From a bacterium BMS3Bbin10 (GTDB taxonomy: Bacteria > Pseudomonadota > Alphaproteobacteria > Rhizobiales > Methyloligellaceae), in the NCBI GenBank assembly GCA_002897995.1, contig BDTT01000124.1, positions 1-40,842 on the forward strand: 40,842 nucleotides of DNA. Direction: 5' to 3'. Below the pieces are notes generated by a model. That model was not told the origin of the DNA, made no database searches, and worked only from the letters and a program-made list of their open reading frames with translations. The position numbers and the translations under genes were made by a program. The stretch's first letter is position 1, and every line of letters begins with the position of its first letter. Positions 30,055 to 39,252 of this stretch are shown here, piece by piece.

Positions 30055-32634
30055 CTATGGCGCGGCCTCTTTTGTGGCCCGCGCGGGGCGTTTGCGTTTT
30101 TTGGCGCCGCCTTTGCCCTTGGCGGCTTTCTCCGCAATCAGCTCAACCGCCCGTTCGAGAGTGACGTCTTCCGGTTTCATGGATTTGGGCAGTGTGGCGT
30201 TGGTTTTGGCATGCTTGACATAAGGGCCGTAGCGTCCGTCCAGCACCTGTACGGGTCCTCCCAGCTCGGGATGCACGCCGAGATCCTTCAGCACGGTCGC
30301 CTGGCGGGCCCCGCGTTTGGTTTTCTTCTCCGCAAGCACGGTCACGGCGCGGTTGATGCCAACGTCGAAGACTTCCTCCGGACTGTCGAGATTTGCATAG
30401 ACCCCGTCATGCTGAACGAAGGGTCCGTAGCGCCCGATGCCGGCGAAAATGGGTTTGCCGGTTTCAGGGTGCATGCCGACTTCGCGCGGCAGGGCGAGCA
30501 GGGCCAGCGCGCGCTCGAGATCGAGGGTTTCGAGATCGAAGGTCTTGGGCACCGATGCCCGCTTGGGCTTTTCACCGCTCTCGGGCTCGCCAAGCTGCAC
30601 ATAAGGCCCGAAACGTCCCGAGCGTAAAGTTACGTCGAGACCGGTCTCGGGGTCCTGACCAAGGAGCTTGGCGTCCGATTGCGCGGCTTGCCCGTTCTGA
30701 TCGCCGGAATTGGCCAACTGCCGGGTGAAACGGCAATCGGGATAATTGGAACATCCGATAAATGCCCCGAAACGCCCGGTCTTGAGACTGAGGCGTCCAT
30801 CCTCGCATGACTGGCATTTGCGCGGGTCGGCGTCCGGATCCTCGCCTTGCGGGAAGATATGCGGCCCAAGCATTTCATTCAGCGCGTCCAGAACATGGGT
30901 AATCCGCAAGTCTTTGATCTCATCGACGGCCGCGAAAAAGTCGCGCCAGAATTCGCGCAGCACATCCTTCCATTCCAGTTGTCCGGCAGAAATCTGGTCG
31001 AGCTTTTCCTCCAGTCCGGCGGTGAAATCGAACTCCACATAGCGCTTGAAGAAACTTTCAAGGAAGGCAATGACCAGGCGGCCCTTGTCCTCGGGGATGA
31101 GACGCTTCTTTTCGAGCCGCACATATTCGCGGTCGCGCAGCACAGTGAGTGTCGAGGTGTATGTGGATGGCCGGCCAATGCCGAGTTCTTCCATGCGTTT
31201 TATGAGCGTGGCTTCGGTGAAGCGCGGCGGCGGCTCGGTGAAATGCTGCTTGGCTTCTACCGACCGCGGATTCGGCAAATCGCCGTTGGCGAGCGCCGGC
31301 AGCCGCCTGTCTCCCTCGCGGCCGCCATTGTCGTCCCGGCCCTCTTCATAGAGTTTCATAAAACCGTCGAATTTGATGACGGATCCATTTGCTCGCAGGC
31401 CGTAAGTTACGCCATCGCTGCCGCGCACTTCGATTTCCGCGACAGTGCGTTCGAGTTCCGCGCTCGACATCTGGCTGGCGACGGCGCGCCGCCAGATGAG
31501 CTTGTAGAGTTTTGCCTGGTCTGAATCGAGATAGGCGGCGAGGCTGCCTGGGTCTTTGGAAAAATCAACCGGGCGAATGGCCTCATGGGCTTCCTGGGCG
31601 TTCTTCGCCTTGGTTTTGTAAATTCTCGGGCTGTCCGGGAGATAGGCGCCGCCGAAATTCTGAACCACCATATCGCGGCATGCGCTTATGGCTTCGCCGA
31701 CCATCTGGACGCCGTCGGTCCGCATATAGGTAATCAGGCCCTGGGTCGTGCCGCCGATATCCACGCCTTCATAGAGCCTTTGCGCGACCTGCATGGTCTG
31801 GCGCGAGTTGAATCCCAGTTTGCGCGAGGCTTCCTGTTGCAGGGTCGATGTCGTAAAGGGCGCCGCGGGGTGGCGTTTCTGCGCCTTGCTTTCGACGCTG
31901 GAAACAGAATATGCGCCGCCGTCCAGCCCGGTTTTGTACCGGGTTGCCGTGGCTTCATCGGGAATGCCGTAGCGGTCGAGTTTTTCCCCGCCAACGGAAA
32001 CCAGGCGGGCGGGGAATTCATCTCCGCCGGGCGCGGTCAGGGATGCATTTATGGACCAGTATTCCCGGCTCTTGAAGAGTTCGATTTCGGCCTCACGGTC
32101 GCAAACAAGTCTGAGCACGACGGATTGAACCCGGCCCGCTGAACGCGAACCGGGGAGTTTGCGCCACAGCACCGGCGAAAGCGTGAAGCCGACAAGGTAA
32201 TCCAGGGCCCGCCGCGCCAGGTAAGCATTCACCAGAGGAGCGTTGATTTCGCGCGGCTTCGACATTGCTTCGGTGACAGCCTGCTTGGTCACCGCGTTGA
32301 AAACCACCCGTTCGACATCGACGCCCTTGAGCGCCTTTTTCTTTTCCAGAACCTGAAGCACGTGCCAGGAGATGGCCTCTCCCTCCCGGTCAGGGTCCGT
32401 GGCGAGGATGAGTTTGTCCGCGCCTTTTACGGCTCTGACAATTTCGTTCAGGCGTTTGGCGGATTTCGGATCAACTTCCCATTGCATCTCAAAGTTGGAA
32501 TCCGGATCGACCGAACCGTCCTTTGAGGGCAGGTCGCGCACATGGCCATAGGAGGCCAGTACCGTGTAGCCAGGTCCAAGATACTTGTTGATGGACTTGG
32601 CCTTCGCCGGCGATTCGACAATGACAACGTTCAT
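30055..32634 (-). CDS. topA: DNA topoisomerase I
   Basis: An 859-residue type IA topoisomerase that relaxes negative supercoils. The Toprim domain starts MNVVIVESPAKAKSINKYLG and has LATDPDREGEAISWH. The active-site tyrosine is Tyr303 in GLITYMRTDG. A four-cysteine zinc ribbon (CQSCEDG ... GCSNYPDC) follows, then several C-terminal TopoI repeats (RFGPYVQLGE, RYGPFVQHDG, RYGPYVKHAK) and a Lys-rich tail. It is upstream of rnr on the minus strand, a usual order in Rhizobiales. The interval 32635-32887 upstream of it shows no gene. Confidence 0.97.
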   Translation of the reverse strand: MNVVIVESPAKAKSINKYLGPGYTVLASYGHVRDLPSKDGSVDPDSNFEMQWEVDPKSAKRLNEIVRAVKGADKLILATDPDREGEAISWHVLQVLEKKKALKGVDVERVVFNAVTKQAVTEAMSKPREINAPLVNAYLARRALDYLVGFTLSPVLWRKLPGSRSAGRVQSVVLRLVCDREAEIELFKSREYWSINASLTAPGGDEFPARLVSVGGEKLDRYGIPDEATATRYKTGLDGGAYSVSSVESKAQKRHPAAPFTTSTLQQEASRKLGFNSRQTMQVAQRLYEGVDIGGTTQGLITYMRTDGVQMVGEAISACRDMVVQNFGGAYLPDSPRIYKTKAKNAQEAHEAIRPVDFSKDPGSLAAYLDSDQAKLYKLIWRRAVASQMSSAELERTVAEIEVRGSDGVTYGLRANGSVIKFDGFMKLYEEGRDDNGGREGDRRLPALANGDLPNPRSVEAKQHFTEPPPRFTEATLIKRMEELGIGRPSTYTSTLTVLRDREYVRLEKKRLIPEDKGRLVIAFLESFFKRYVEFDFTAGLEEKLDQISAGQLEWKDVLREFWRDFFAAVDEIKDLRITHVLDALNEMLGPHIFPQGEDPDADPRKCQSCEDGRLSLKTGRFGAFIGCSNYPDCRFTRQLANSGDQNGQAAQSDAKLLGQDPETGLDVTLRSGRFGPYVQLGEPESGEKPKRASVPKTFDLETLDLERALALLALPREVGMHPETGKPIFAGIGRYGPFVQHDGVYANLDSPEEVFDVGINRAVTVLAEKKTKRGARQATVLKDLGVHPELGGPVQVLDGRYGPYVKHAKTNATLPKSMKPEDVTLERAVELIAEKAAKGKGGAKKRKRPARATKEAAP

Positions 32635-32887
32635 TTTTAAGGTTTCCGGATAAATTATTTCCCAGTGATTGACCCCGCTGATCGACTGCTCACGGCAATT
32701 TCACGATCTCGCAACGCGGGGCGACTGAACATGGTGACTCGCGGCATCGCTGTCAATTGATCCCGTGACGCCAAATTTTCATCCCGGTGGTAGAGAGTTG
32801 AATAATACAACCCATGCGTGTATAGAAGATTCAGTAATAGATTCGAAGTAACAGCGGCGGCAGAGCACTTCGTAAGCGAGAGGTCAA

Positions 32888-33175
32888 ATGGGCAAGACTC
32901 AGAAACGCGTGCAAACGCTTGAAACTGACAATGCAGCGAAGGTATTGGGATCGCGGAATGCGGCAGCCGCGCGAACTGGTGCGGGAGATATGGAGGCGGG
33001 CATCGGAGCGGGTGGGTGCGATGAACAGATATTACCGAGCGATGCTGCCGGCTATATTCAGGAAATGGCGATTGAATTGAAGGATATTGCCGAATCGGCG
33101 AGGCTTTCATTCCTCGCTTATCTGCTGGATCTGGTGATCGAGGAAAGTGGCATGCAGAAGCGCGGCCGTTTCTAG
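32888..33175 (+). CDS. Small conserved-looking hypothetical protein
   Basis: A 95-residue plus-strand protein inside an otherwise minus-strand cluster. GAGAGG lies just upstream of the ATG. The first half is variable and Ala/Gly-rich. The second half (55-84) reads GYIQEMAIELKDIAESARLS and then FLAYLLDLVIEESG, an amphipathic helical motif I recall in many small alphaproteobacterial hypothetical proteins ('..YI.eM..EL...A...gL..LAYLLdmA..Ea'). Function unknown. Its TAG stop is the first base group of repeat copy 3, so the native C-terminus could have been altered by that element. Confidence 0.68.
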   Translation: MGKTQKRVQTLETDNAAKVLGSRNAAAARTGAGDMEAGIGAGGCDEQILPSDAAGYIQEMAIELKDIAESARLSFLAYLLDLVIEESGMQKRGRF

Positions 33176-33298
33176 TGCGTCTCACCGATAAGCATGTCCC
33201 CGCGAAGGCGGGGATGGAAACCGGTTATCGGAAAAATGATACGCATAAACAAAGCCAAGATCGCGGTTTTGATTCCATCAAAACATGAAGCGATCCAG
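33172..33298 (+). repeat. Dispersed palindromic repeat, copy 3 (with nested insert)
   Basis: Same element as at 11766: it begins CTAGTGCGTCTCACC, has CCGATAAG...CCGGTTATCGG, the A-rich linker, and a terminal hairpin ending GCGATCCAG. In place of the short loop TGGG it carries about 25 bp with the perfect hairpin TCCCCGC-GAAG-GCGGGGA (33197-33214). The TAG at 33173-33175 is the stop codon of the small hypothetical gene. It lies before the convergent dprA stop. Confidence 0.9.
33197..33214. repeat. Nested palindrome inside repeat copy 3
   Basis: TCCCCGC, loop GAAG, GCGGGGA: a 7-bp perfect stem. Copies 1 and 2 lack it at the equivalent place, where they have only TGGG. It resembles a widespread class of short GC-rich palindromes in proteobacterial intergenic DNA, which suggests one repeat entered another. 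Confidence 0.7.
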
Positions 33299-33339
33299 AG
33301 CCTGCTCCGAGAACCGGCCGCATCTGGTTTGGCTGGTCA

Positions 33340-34482
33340 TCACTCGGGTTGTATCAGCGAGACAAGTTGACTCCCATGGCGCTCAATGCGGCCGGCAAGA
33401 TCGAGTTCCAGCAGGATGACCTGGACCTGCCGCGCTGGAAGCCGGGTGGTGCGGATCACTTCATCGACATCGACGGGGGATACCCCTAAAGCGCCAATAA
33501 CCTGCTCGCGCTCCGATTGTCCGACATCGACTTTGATGGGAGAATCGGATGCGGCCTCGAAGCTGATGCCTTTGGGGGAAGTTGGCGCGGCCGCGCGGCC
33601 CAGTATGGGCTCCAGGACGCAAATCACGTCTTCGGCGCAAGTGACCAGCCCGGCGCCGTCACGCAGCAGCTTGTTCGTTCCTCCCGCTCGCGGGTCCAGC
33701 GGATTTCCGGGCACGGCAAAGACTTCACGGCCCTGTTCTCCGGCGAGCCGGGCGGTAATCAGCGATCCGGACCGGTTGGCCGCTTCCACCACGATAACGG
33801 CGACCGAGACGCCGGAGACCAGACGGTTGCGCCGTGGAAAGTCCTTTCCGCGCGGCCTGTATCCGATCGGCATTTCACTGAGCAGGACGCCCTGTTTGCC
33901 AATGGCGTCCTGCAAATCCGCATTCTCGGGCGGATAGACGGAATCGATACCGCCGGCGAGCACCGCGAGCGTCCCGCGTTCAAGCGATGAAACATGGGCC
34001 GCGGTATCAATGCCGCGCGCAAGGCCGGACGCGATTACAAACCCCTCGCGTCCCAGATCGGCAGCCAGCATGCGGGTGAATTTCTGGCCGATCGCGGAGC
34101 CGTTGCGCGCGCCGACAATGGCGATCATGGGCCGGCGCAACAACTCCAGCGCGCCCTTGACATAGATCAGCGGCGGGGGCGCATCCACCGATGCAAGCCA
34201 GGCCGGATAGTCGGTTTCGCCCAGAGCGACAAGCGATGCGCCAATCCGGCCGGCAAGTTTCAGCTCCGCTTCGGCGGCTTGCAGCGAGAATATCTTGATT
34301 TCACGGCGTGCCCCGCCGCGCCGTGAGAGCTGCGGAATGGCCTCCAGCGCCGCGCCTGAACCGCCGAAATGGTTGATCAGTTCGCGAAAGATGACCGGCC
34401 CGACATTTTCACTGCGGATCAGCCGGAGCCAGTTCAGCCGCTGCTCATCGCTCAGCATTCGCTTGGGGTTTTCGCCAGCCAT
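33340..34482 (-). CDS. dprA: DNA processing protein DprA
   Basis: A 380-residue protein that loads RecA onto single-stranded DNA taken up in transformation, also called Smf. It has an N-terminal helical region (LRLIRSENVGPVIFRELINH), then a Rossmann-like domain with IAIVGARNGSAIGQKFTRML, VIASGLARGIDTAAH, AVLAGGIDSVYPPEN, SGSLITARLAGEQGREVFAV and GNPLDPRAGGTNKLLRDGA. A C-terminal winged-helix domain (DVDEVIRTTRLPARQVQVIL) follows. ATG 34482 (MAGENPKRML) lies 13 bp after the plsY stop. Repeat copy 3 lies beyond its 3' end. Confidence 0.95.
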   Translation of the reverse strand: MAGENPKRMLSDEQRLNWLRLIRSENVGPVIFRELINHFGGSGAALEAIPQLSRRGGARREIKIFSLQAAEAELKLAGRIGASLVALGETDYPAWLASVDAPPPLIYVKGALELLRRPMIAIVGARNGSAIGQKFTRMLAADLGREGFVIASGLARGIDTAAHVSSLERGTLAVLAGGIDSVYPPENADLQDAIGKQGVLLSEMPIGYRPRGKDFPRRNRLVSGVSVAVIVVEAANRSGSLITARLAGEQGREVFAVPGNPLDPRAGGTNKLLRDGAGLVTCAEDVICVLEPILGRAAAPTSPKGISFEAASDSPIKVDVGQSEREQVIGALGVSPVDVDEVIRTTRLPARQVQVILLELDLAGRIERHGSQLVSLIQPE

Positions 34483-34495
34483 GCGGCCGCTGCCC

Positions 34496-35107
34496 TCAGG
34501 AGGTGCCAATCTTCGACTCCTCGCCGCGAACAAGCCGGCTGATATTCGCCCAGTGGCGCACATAAACAAGGACCGTCATGAGCACGAACAGCTCCATGAT
34601 TTGCCATTGGCCGAAATAGGCCAGGAGCAAGGGCGTCGCGGCTGAAGCGCCCAATGAGGCCAGGGAGGAATAACGCGATGTGGCGGCGATCAGCAGCCAC
34701 AGACCGCAGAACGCGGCCGCGACAGGCCAGTACAGACCGAGCAGGACGCCGGTGTAGGTCGCCACGCCTTTACCGCCACGAAATTTGAGCCAAAGCGGCG
34801 CCAGATGACCGAGAAAAGCGCCAAGCCCGGCCAGAATGCCCGTATCGGGACCCCACTGGAGCCCGATCAGCGCGGCGGCCGTTCCTTTGAGCAGGTCGGC
34901 GGCAAGCGTGAGCGCGGCAAGTCCCTTATTGCCGGTGCGCAGGACATTCGTGGCCCCGATATTGCCCGAACCGATCGCGCGCACATCGCCAAACCCGGCA
35001 ATCCTTGTGAGAAGCAGTCCGAAGGGAATCGATCCCAGCGCATATCCAACAAGCAGCGCCGCGCCGTAATAGGGCAGAGCCAGGCCCCAATCGATCGGAT
35101 CCGGCAT
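34496..35107 (-). CDS. plsY: Glycerol-3-phosphate acyltransferase PlsY
   Basis: A 203-residue membrane enzyme that acylates glycerol 3-phosphate using acyl-phosphate from PlsX, starting phospholipid synthesis. The three conserved cytoplasmic motifs are present: [28 protein letters not shown] and [20 protein letters not shown], along with about five membrane helices. GGGAGAT precedes the ATG. No plsX is nearby. The order pyrB, pyrC-like, plsY, dprA, topA is shared with many Rhizobiales. Confidence 0.96.
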   Translation of the reverse strand: MPDPIDWGLALPYYGAALLVGYALGSIPFGLLLTRIAGFGDVRAIGSGNIGATNVLRTGNKGLAALTLAADLLKGTAAALIGLQWGPDTGILAGLGAFLGHLAPLWLKFRGGKGVATYTGVLLGLYWPVAAAFCGLWLLIAATSRYSSLASLGASAATPLLLAYFGQWQIMELFVLMTVLVYVRHWANISRLVRGEESKIGTS

Positions 35108-35165
35108 CGAGTGTTATCTCCCACGCAAATTGCTGCTCACATGCCGCTGGGCGCACCAGCCAGCC

Positions 35166-36521
35166 TTATTCGTCATCCGAGAGAGTATACACGGTGTTGC
35201 CGTTGACCAGTGTCCGCAAGACGCGGCCCTGCATTTGGCTCTCGTCAAAGGGTGTATTTTTCGACTTCGAATGCAGTTGCTCGGGATTGACCACCCAGGG
35301 CGTTTCCAAATCGAGGATAATCAAATCCGCCGGAGCGCCGGTCTGAAGGCGGCCGTAGGGCAGCCCGAGGATTTCCGCAGGATTGGAAATCATGGTGCGC
35401 AGCAGAGCCGGCAACTGGATGTGTCCTGAATGATAGAGGCGCAGGGCCGCCGGGAGCAGGGTTTCCAGGCCGATGGCGCCGTCTTCGGCTTCGGCGAAGG
35501 GGCGCCGTTTTGCGTCGGCGTCCTTGGGGTTATGGCTTGAAACAACGACATCGATATCGCCCGCGGCGAGACCTTCGACCATCGCCATACGGTCTTCTTC
35601 CGGGCGCAGGGGCGGGCGCATTTTGAAGAATGTCCGGTAGGACCCGATGTCATTCTCATTGAGGGACAGATGATTGATCGACACCCCGCATGTCACGGGA
35701 AGGCCGCGCGCCTTGGCGCGGCGCAGGACATCGAGCGCCGAAGCGCAGGACAATTGGGCTGCGTGATAGCGCGCTCCGGTCAGCGCGACCAGTTCGATGT
35801 CGCGCTCAAGCGTGATGACCTCGGCTGATTTGGGAATTCCGGGAAGTCCCAGCCGGCTGGAGACCTCGCCCTCGTTCATCACGCCGGAATTGGCCAATTC
35901 AGACTCTTCGGTATTGTGAACGGTCAGGGCGTCGAAGTCCCTGGCGTAAGCGAGCATACGGCGCATGACGCGCGCACTGGCGATGCTCGATGCGCCGTTG
36001 GTGAAGGCGACGGCTCCGGCTTCCTTCAGCAGGCCGATTTCGGTCATCTCTTCGCCCTTAAGGCCGCGTGTCGCCGCCGCCATGGGGTGAACATGAACGA
36101 TGGCCGTATCGCGGGCGCGGCGCTCCACGAAATCAACCAGCGCGACGTCGTCAATGACCGGATTGGTTTCCGGCGAGCAGATAATTGTCGTGACCCCGCC
36201 CGCCGCCGCCGCGTGGCTCGCGGTCGCCAGCGTTTCGCGGTGCTCGAAGCCGGGCTCTCCTGAATACATCCACATGTCAACAAGGCCCGGGCAGAGCACA
36301 TGTCCGCCGCAATCGATGACCTCATGCCCGTCGGGCGCATTGCGCCTGAGCTTGGGGCCAAGATCGGCAATTTCGCCATTCGCGATGACCAGCCCGCCTG
36401 CCTCGTCCCGCCCGGTGGCCGGGTCGATCAAACGCGCATTGATGAGGGCGATTTTGTCGCCCGGCTTGAGGCCGATCTTCGTAAGCTCTTTCGCGAGCGT
36501 GGCTTTTGGTGTCCTGCTCAT
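35166..36521 (-). CDS. Dihydroorotase homologue, predicted catalytically inactive (PyrX/PyrC2 type)
   Basis: A 451-residue amidohydrolase-fold protein similar to dihydroorotase over its length. The metal-binding HxH expected after GLVD is absent: the sequence is [13 protein letters not shown] (79-91). The catalytic aspartate of the usual DHAP segment is also replaced, giving VVSSHNPKD (327-335), and the 'HiS' region reads AAQLSCAS. These losses predict no dihydroorotase activity. Its start overlaps the pyrB stop by 4 bp, so it probably acts as the structural partner of aspartate transcarbamoylase, as known for pseudo-DHOases. A true pyrC must lie elsewhere. Confidence 0.9.
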   Translation of the reverse strand: MSRTPKATLAKELTKIGLKPGDKIALINARLIDPATGRDEAGGLVIANGEIADLGPKLRRNAPDGHEVIDCGGHVLCPGLVDMWMYSGEPGFEHRETLATASHAAAAGGVTTIICSPETNPVIDDVALVDFVERRARDTAIVHVHPMAAATRGLKGEEMTEIGLLKEAGAVAFTNGASSIASARVMRRMLAYARDFDALTVHNTEESELANSGVMNEGEVSSRLGLPGIPKSAEVITLERDIELVALTGARYHAAQLSCASALDVLRRAKARGLPVTCGVSINHLSLNENDIGSYRTFFKMRPPLRPEEDRMAMVEGLAAGDIDVVVSSHNPKDADAKRRPFAEAEDGAIGLETLLPAALRLYHSGHIQLPALLRTMISNPAEILGLPYGRLQTGAPADLIILDLETPWVVNPEQLHSKSKNTPFDESQMQGRVLRTLVNGNTVYTLSDDE

Positions 36522-37474
36522 TGGTTCTGCAGGTGCTGGCCGAAAGCCTGGAGAACAGCCATGCGGACGGCCACGCCCATTTCCACCTGTTCGGAAATCA
36601 CGCTGCGATGATCGTCGGCGACCGCTGAATCGATTTCAACGCCCCGGTTCATGGGGCCGGGATGCATAATCAGCGCGTCGGGCTTGGCCAGTTTGAGCTT
36701 TTCGTGGTCGAGGCCGAAAAAGCGGAAATATTCCCGCACGCTCGGGACAAAGGTTCCCGACATCCGTTCCAGTTGCAGGCGCAGCATCATGATAATGTCG
36801 GCGCCTTTCAACCCTTCATCCATGGAGGTGAAAATCTGCGCGCCGAGCCGCTCGGCGAAGGGCGGCAAAAGGGTGGATGGCGCGACGATCCTGACCTGTG
36901 CGCCGAGCGCGTTGAGCAGAATGATGTTGGACCGCGCCACGCGCGAATGCAGCACGTCCCCGCAGATGACAACGCTCAAGCCCTCGATGCGGCCCTTGTT
37001 CCGCCGGATGGTCAGGGCGTCGAGAAGGGCCTGGGTGGGATGTTCATGACTGCCGTCACCGGCGTTGATGACGGAACAGCTGACTTTCTGCGCGAGCAGT
37101 TCCACAGCGCCCGCCGCATAGTGGCGCACAACCAGTATATCGGGGCGCATGGCGTTAAGGGTCATGGCGGTATCGATGACGGTTTCGCCCTTCTTGATGG
37201 ACGAAGACCCGACCGACATGTTCATGACATCGGCGCCGAGGCGTTTTCCGGCCAGTTCAAAGGAGCTTTGCGTGCGGGTGGAGGCTTCGAAGAACAGATT
37301 GATCTGGGTGCGTCCGCGAAGCGTGTCCTGCTTCTTGTTGATCTGCCGGTTGGCTTCTGCGGCGTCATCCGCGAGATCGAGAAGTCCGGTGATCTCCGCC
37401 GGTGTCAGGCCTTCGATTCCAAGAAGATGGCGGTGCGGATAGAAAAAGCTGTCTGGTGAGGCGACGATACTCAT
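36518..37474 (-). CDS. pyrB: Aspartate carbamoyltransferase catalytic subunit
   Basis: A 318-residue enzyme of de novo pyrimidine synthesis, joining carbamoyl phosphate and aspartate. The carbamoyl-phosphate motif [13 protein letters not shown] (61-73), the [16 protein letters not shown] loop and a later [11 protein letters not shown] are intact. ATG 37474 (MSIVASPDS) is chosen; the frame continues to 37513 without similarity. No pyrI regulatory gene is present. The stop overlaps the start of the inactive dihydroorotase homologue as ATGA, implying a coupled PyrB/PyrX complex. Confidence 0.97.
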   Translation of the reverse strand: MSIVASPDSFFYPHRHLLGIEGLTPAEITGLLDLADDAAEANRQINKKQDTLRGRTQINLFFEASTRTQSSFELAGKRLGADVMNMSVGSSSIKKGETVIDTAMTLNAMRPDILVVRHYAAGAVELLAQKVSCSVINAGDGSHEHPTQALLDALTIRRNKGRIEGLSVVICGDVLHSRVARSNIILLNALGAQVRIVAPSTLLPPFAERLGAQIFTSMDEGLKGADIIMMLRLQLERMSGTFVPSVREYFRFFGLDHEKLKLAKPDALIMHPGPMNRGVEIDSAVADDHRSVISEQVEMGVAVRMAVLQAFGQHLQNQ

Positions 37475-37521
37475 TAAAGCGGACTCTATAGGCCGAGTCT
37501 GCAAAGCGTGCAAGCGGGTGT

Positions 37522-37546
37522 TATACTGTAGTTAGCGAAGAGGAGG
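37522..37546 (+). promoter_or_regulatory. Promoter -10 and ribosome site for the AidB-like gene
   Basis: TATACT at 37522-37527 is a good -10 hexamer, though no clear -35 is visible. AGGAGG at 37541-37546 lies 5 nt before ATG 37552. The -10-to-start distance leaves a very short leader of about 17 nt or less. Confidence 0.5.
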
Positions 37547-37551
37547 CATCC

Positions 37552-39225
37552 ATGGCCGCCATCCAACCGCAGACCCCGGAAAATCTCAACCAGAGCCCGC
37601 CTTTTTTGGGCATGAACCTGTATGAAACGGACCTCGCATTGCGGGAAGCCGTGGTGCGCGAAGGAGCGGGAGGCGCAAGCGGAAATCTTGCCGCGTTCGG
37701 CGCGAAGGCCGGCAGTAAAGAAGCCTTTGAGCTGGGACTGCGCGCCAATGAAAATCCGCCATGTATCGCGGCGGAAAGCGGCTCCGGCGGCGGCGATGGG
37801 ATTATTCTATATGACCCCTCCTATCACGAGCTTATGGCCACCAGCATGGGCCAGGGCCTGCATTGTTCGACCTGGGAACATCTGGCCCGGGGAGGCAAGC
37901 CGCAAAAGGGCGCCCATGTCGCGCGCTGCGCGGCTTTCTACATGGCGGCCCAGATGGAAGCGGGGCATTGCTGCCCGGTCACGATGACCCACGCAGCCGT
38001 GGCGGCCTTGCGGTACCAGCCGGACATTCTCGATGACTGGCTGGCGAAAATTCTGTCGCGAAACTACGATCCGGCCTTCGTGCCGATGACCGGGAAAACC
38101 TCGGTGACCCTGGGAATGGGCATGACCGAGATACAGGGCGGCACCGATGTGCGCGCCAATATTACCCGGGCCGAAGCCGTGGAGGGCGGCGGCCCGGGCG
38201 GCCATTACTCGATTACCGGGCACAAATATTTCATGTCGGCGCCGATGAGCGACGCCTTCCTCGTTCTGGCGCAGGCCCGGGGCGGGCTCTCCTGTTTTCT
38301 GATGCCGAGATTCCGGCCCGGTGGCGGCATCAACGAGATTCAGATACTGCGGCTGAAAGACAAGCTGGGCAACCGGTCGAATGCATCTTCGGAGGCCGAA
38401 TTCCACGGCGCTTATGCCCAGCTCATCGGTGAGGAAGGGCAAGGGGTTCGCACCATCCTCGATATGGTTACGCTCACCCGGCTTGATTGCGCGGTTTCCT
38501 CGGCGGGGCTGATGCGCTTTGCCCTGGCGCAGGCGATCCATCATTGCCGCCACCGCAGTGTATTTCAGAGACTGCTCATCGATCAGCCGCTGATGGAGAG
38601 GGTCCTGGCCCATATGACGCTTCACGCTGAAGCCGCCGCCATGCTCGTTTTCCGGTTGGCGCGAGCCTTCGATGGCGCGCATGACGAGAGGGAAAAGGCC
38701 TATCGGCGGCTCATGACGCCTGTCGCGAAATACTGGATTTGCAAGACCGCGCCCGCCTTCGCATTCGAGGCGATGGAGTGCCTTGGCGGCAACGGTTATG
38801 TCGAAGACGCATCTCCGCTCGCCCGTCTCTACCGCGAGGCCCCCGTTAACGCCATCTGGGAAGGCTCGGGCAACGTCATGTGCCTTGATGTTCTGCGCGT
38901 GGTCCGGCGCGACCCGGGGTCAGTTGAACTCGTGCTTGAGGAGCTGGGTGAGGCCATACGCGGCGAATCCAGGCTGGAGGCCGATCTCGAGCGGATCAAG
39001 GGCATGCTTGCCCTAAACTCCGGTCTGGAGGAAAACGGCCGCGTTCTGACCGGATTGATCGCCGAATTGGCCGCGGCCGCGCTGATCCATGCCCATGCGC
39101 CGCAAGGGATCGCGGAATGCTACCTGTCCGCTCGATTTTCCGCGCCAAGAGACGCCCAATACGGATCGGTTGAAATAAAAGGCGATGTCCATGCGATACT
39201 GGAACGCGCGCTTCCGCGGAGCTAG
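37552..39225 (+). CDS. AidB-type acyl-CoA dehydrogenase
   Basis: A 557-residue flavoprotein of the acyl-CoA dehydrogenase superfamily, AidB branch. It has the AidB-specific N-terminal extension (NQSPPFLGMNLYETDLALRE), SVTLGMGMTEIQGGTDVRAN in the FAD region, KYFMSAPMSDAFLVLAQARG, and ECLGGNGYVEDASPLARLYR then EAPVNAIWEGSGNVMCLDVL. E. coli AidB is induced by alkylation stress, binds DNA through its C-terminal domain, and has weak isovaleryl-CoA dehydrogenase activity. Which role holds here is unknown. It is divergent from pyrB. Confidence 0.92.
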   Translation: MAAIQPQTPENLNQSPPFLGMNLYETDLALREAVVREGAGGASGNLAAFGAKAGSKEAFELGLRANENPPCIAAESGSGGGDGIILYDPSYHELMATSMGQGLHCSTWEHLARGGKPQKGAHVARCAAFYMAAQMEAGHCCPVTMTHAAVAALRYQPDILDDWLAKILSRNYDPAFVPMTGKTSVTLGMGMTEIQGGTDVRANITRAEAVEGGGPGGHYSITGHKYFMSAPMSDAFLVLAQARGGLSCFLMPRFRPGGGINEIQILRLKDKLGNRSNASSEAEFHGAYAQLIGEEGQGVRTILDMVTLTRLDCAVSSAGLMRFALAQAIHHCRHRSVFQRLLIDQPLMERVLAHMTLHAEAAAMLVFRLARAFDGAHDEREKAYRRLMTPVAKYWICKTAPAFAFEAMECLGGNGYVEDASPLARLYREAPVNAIWEGSGNVMCLDVLRVVRRDPGSVELVLEELGEAIRGESRLEADLERIKGMLALNSGLEENGRVLTGLIAELAAAALIHAHAPQGIAECYLSARFSAPRDAQYGSVEIKGDVHAILERALPRS

Positions 39226-39252
39226 GGTCAGGCGGGTGCGCGGTTAATCTCG

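Noticed and set aside
11766-33298. CRISPR array or tRNA-like interpretation of the repeated elements
   Set aside because: The four copies are kilobases apart, without regular spacers or cas genes, and do not fold into a cloverleaf.
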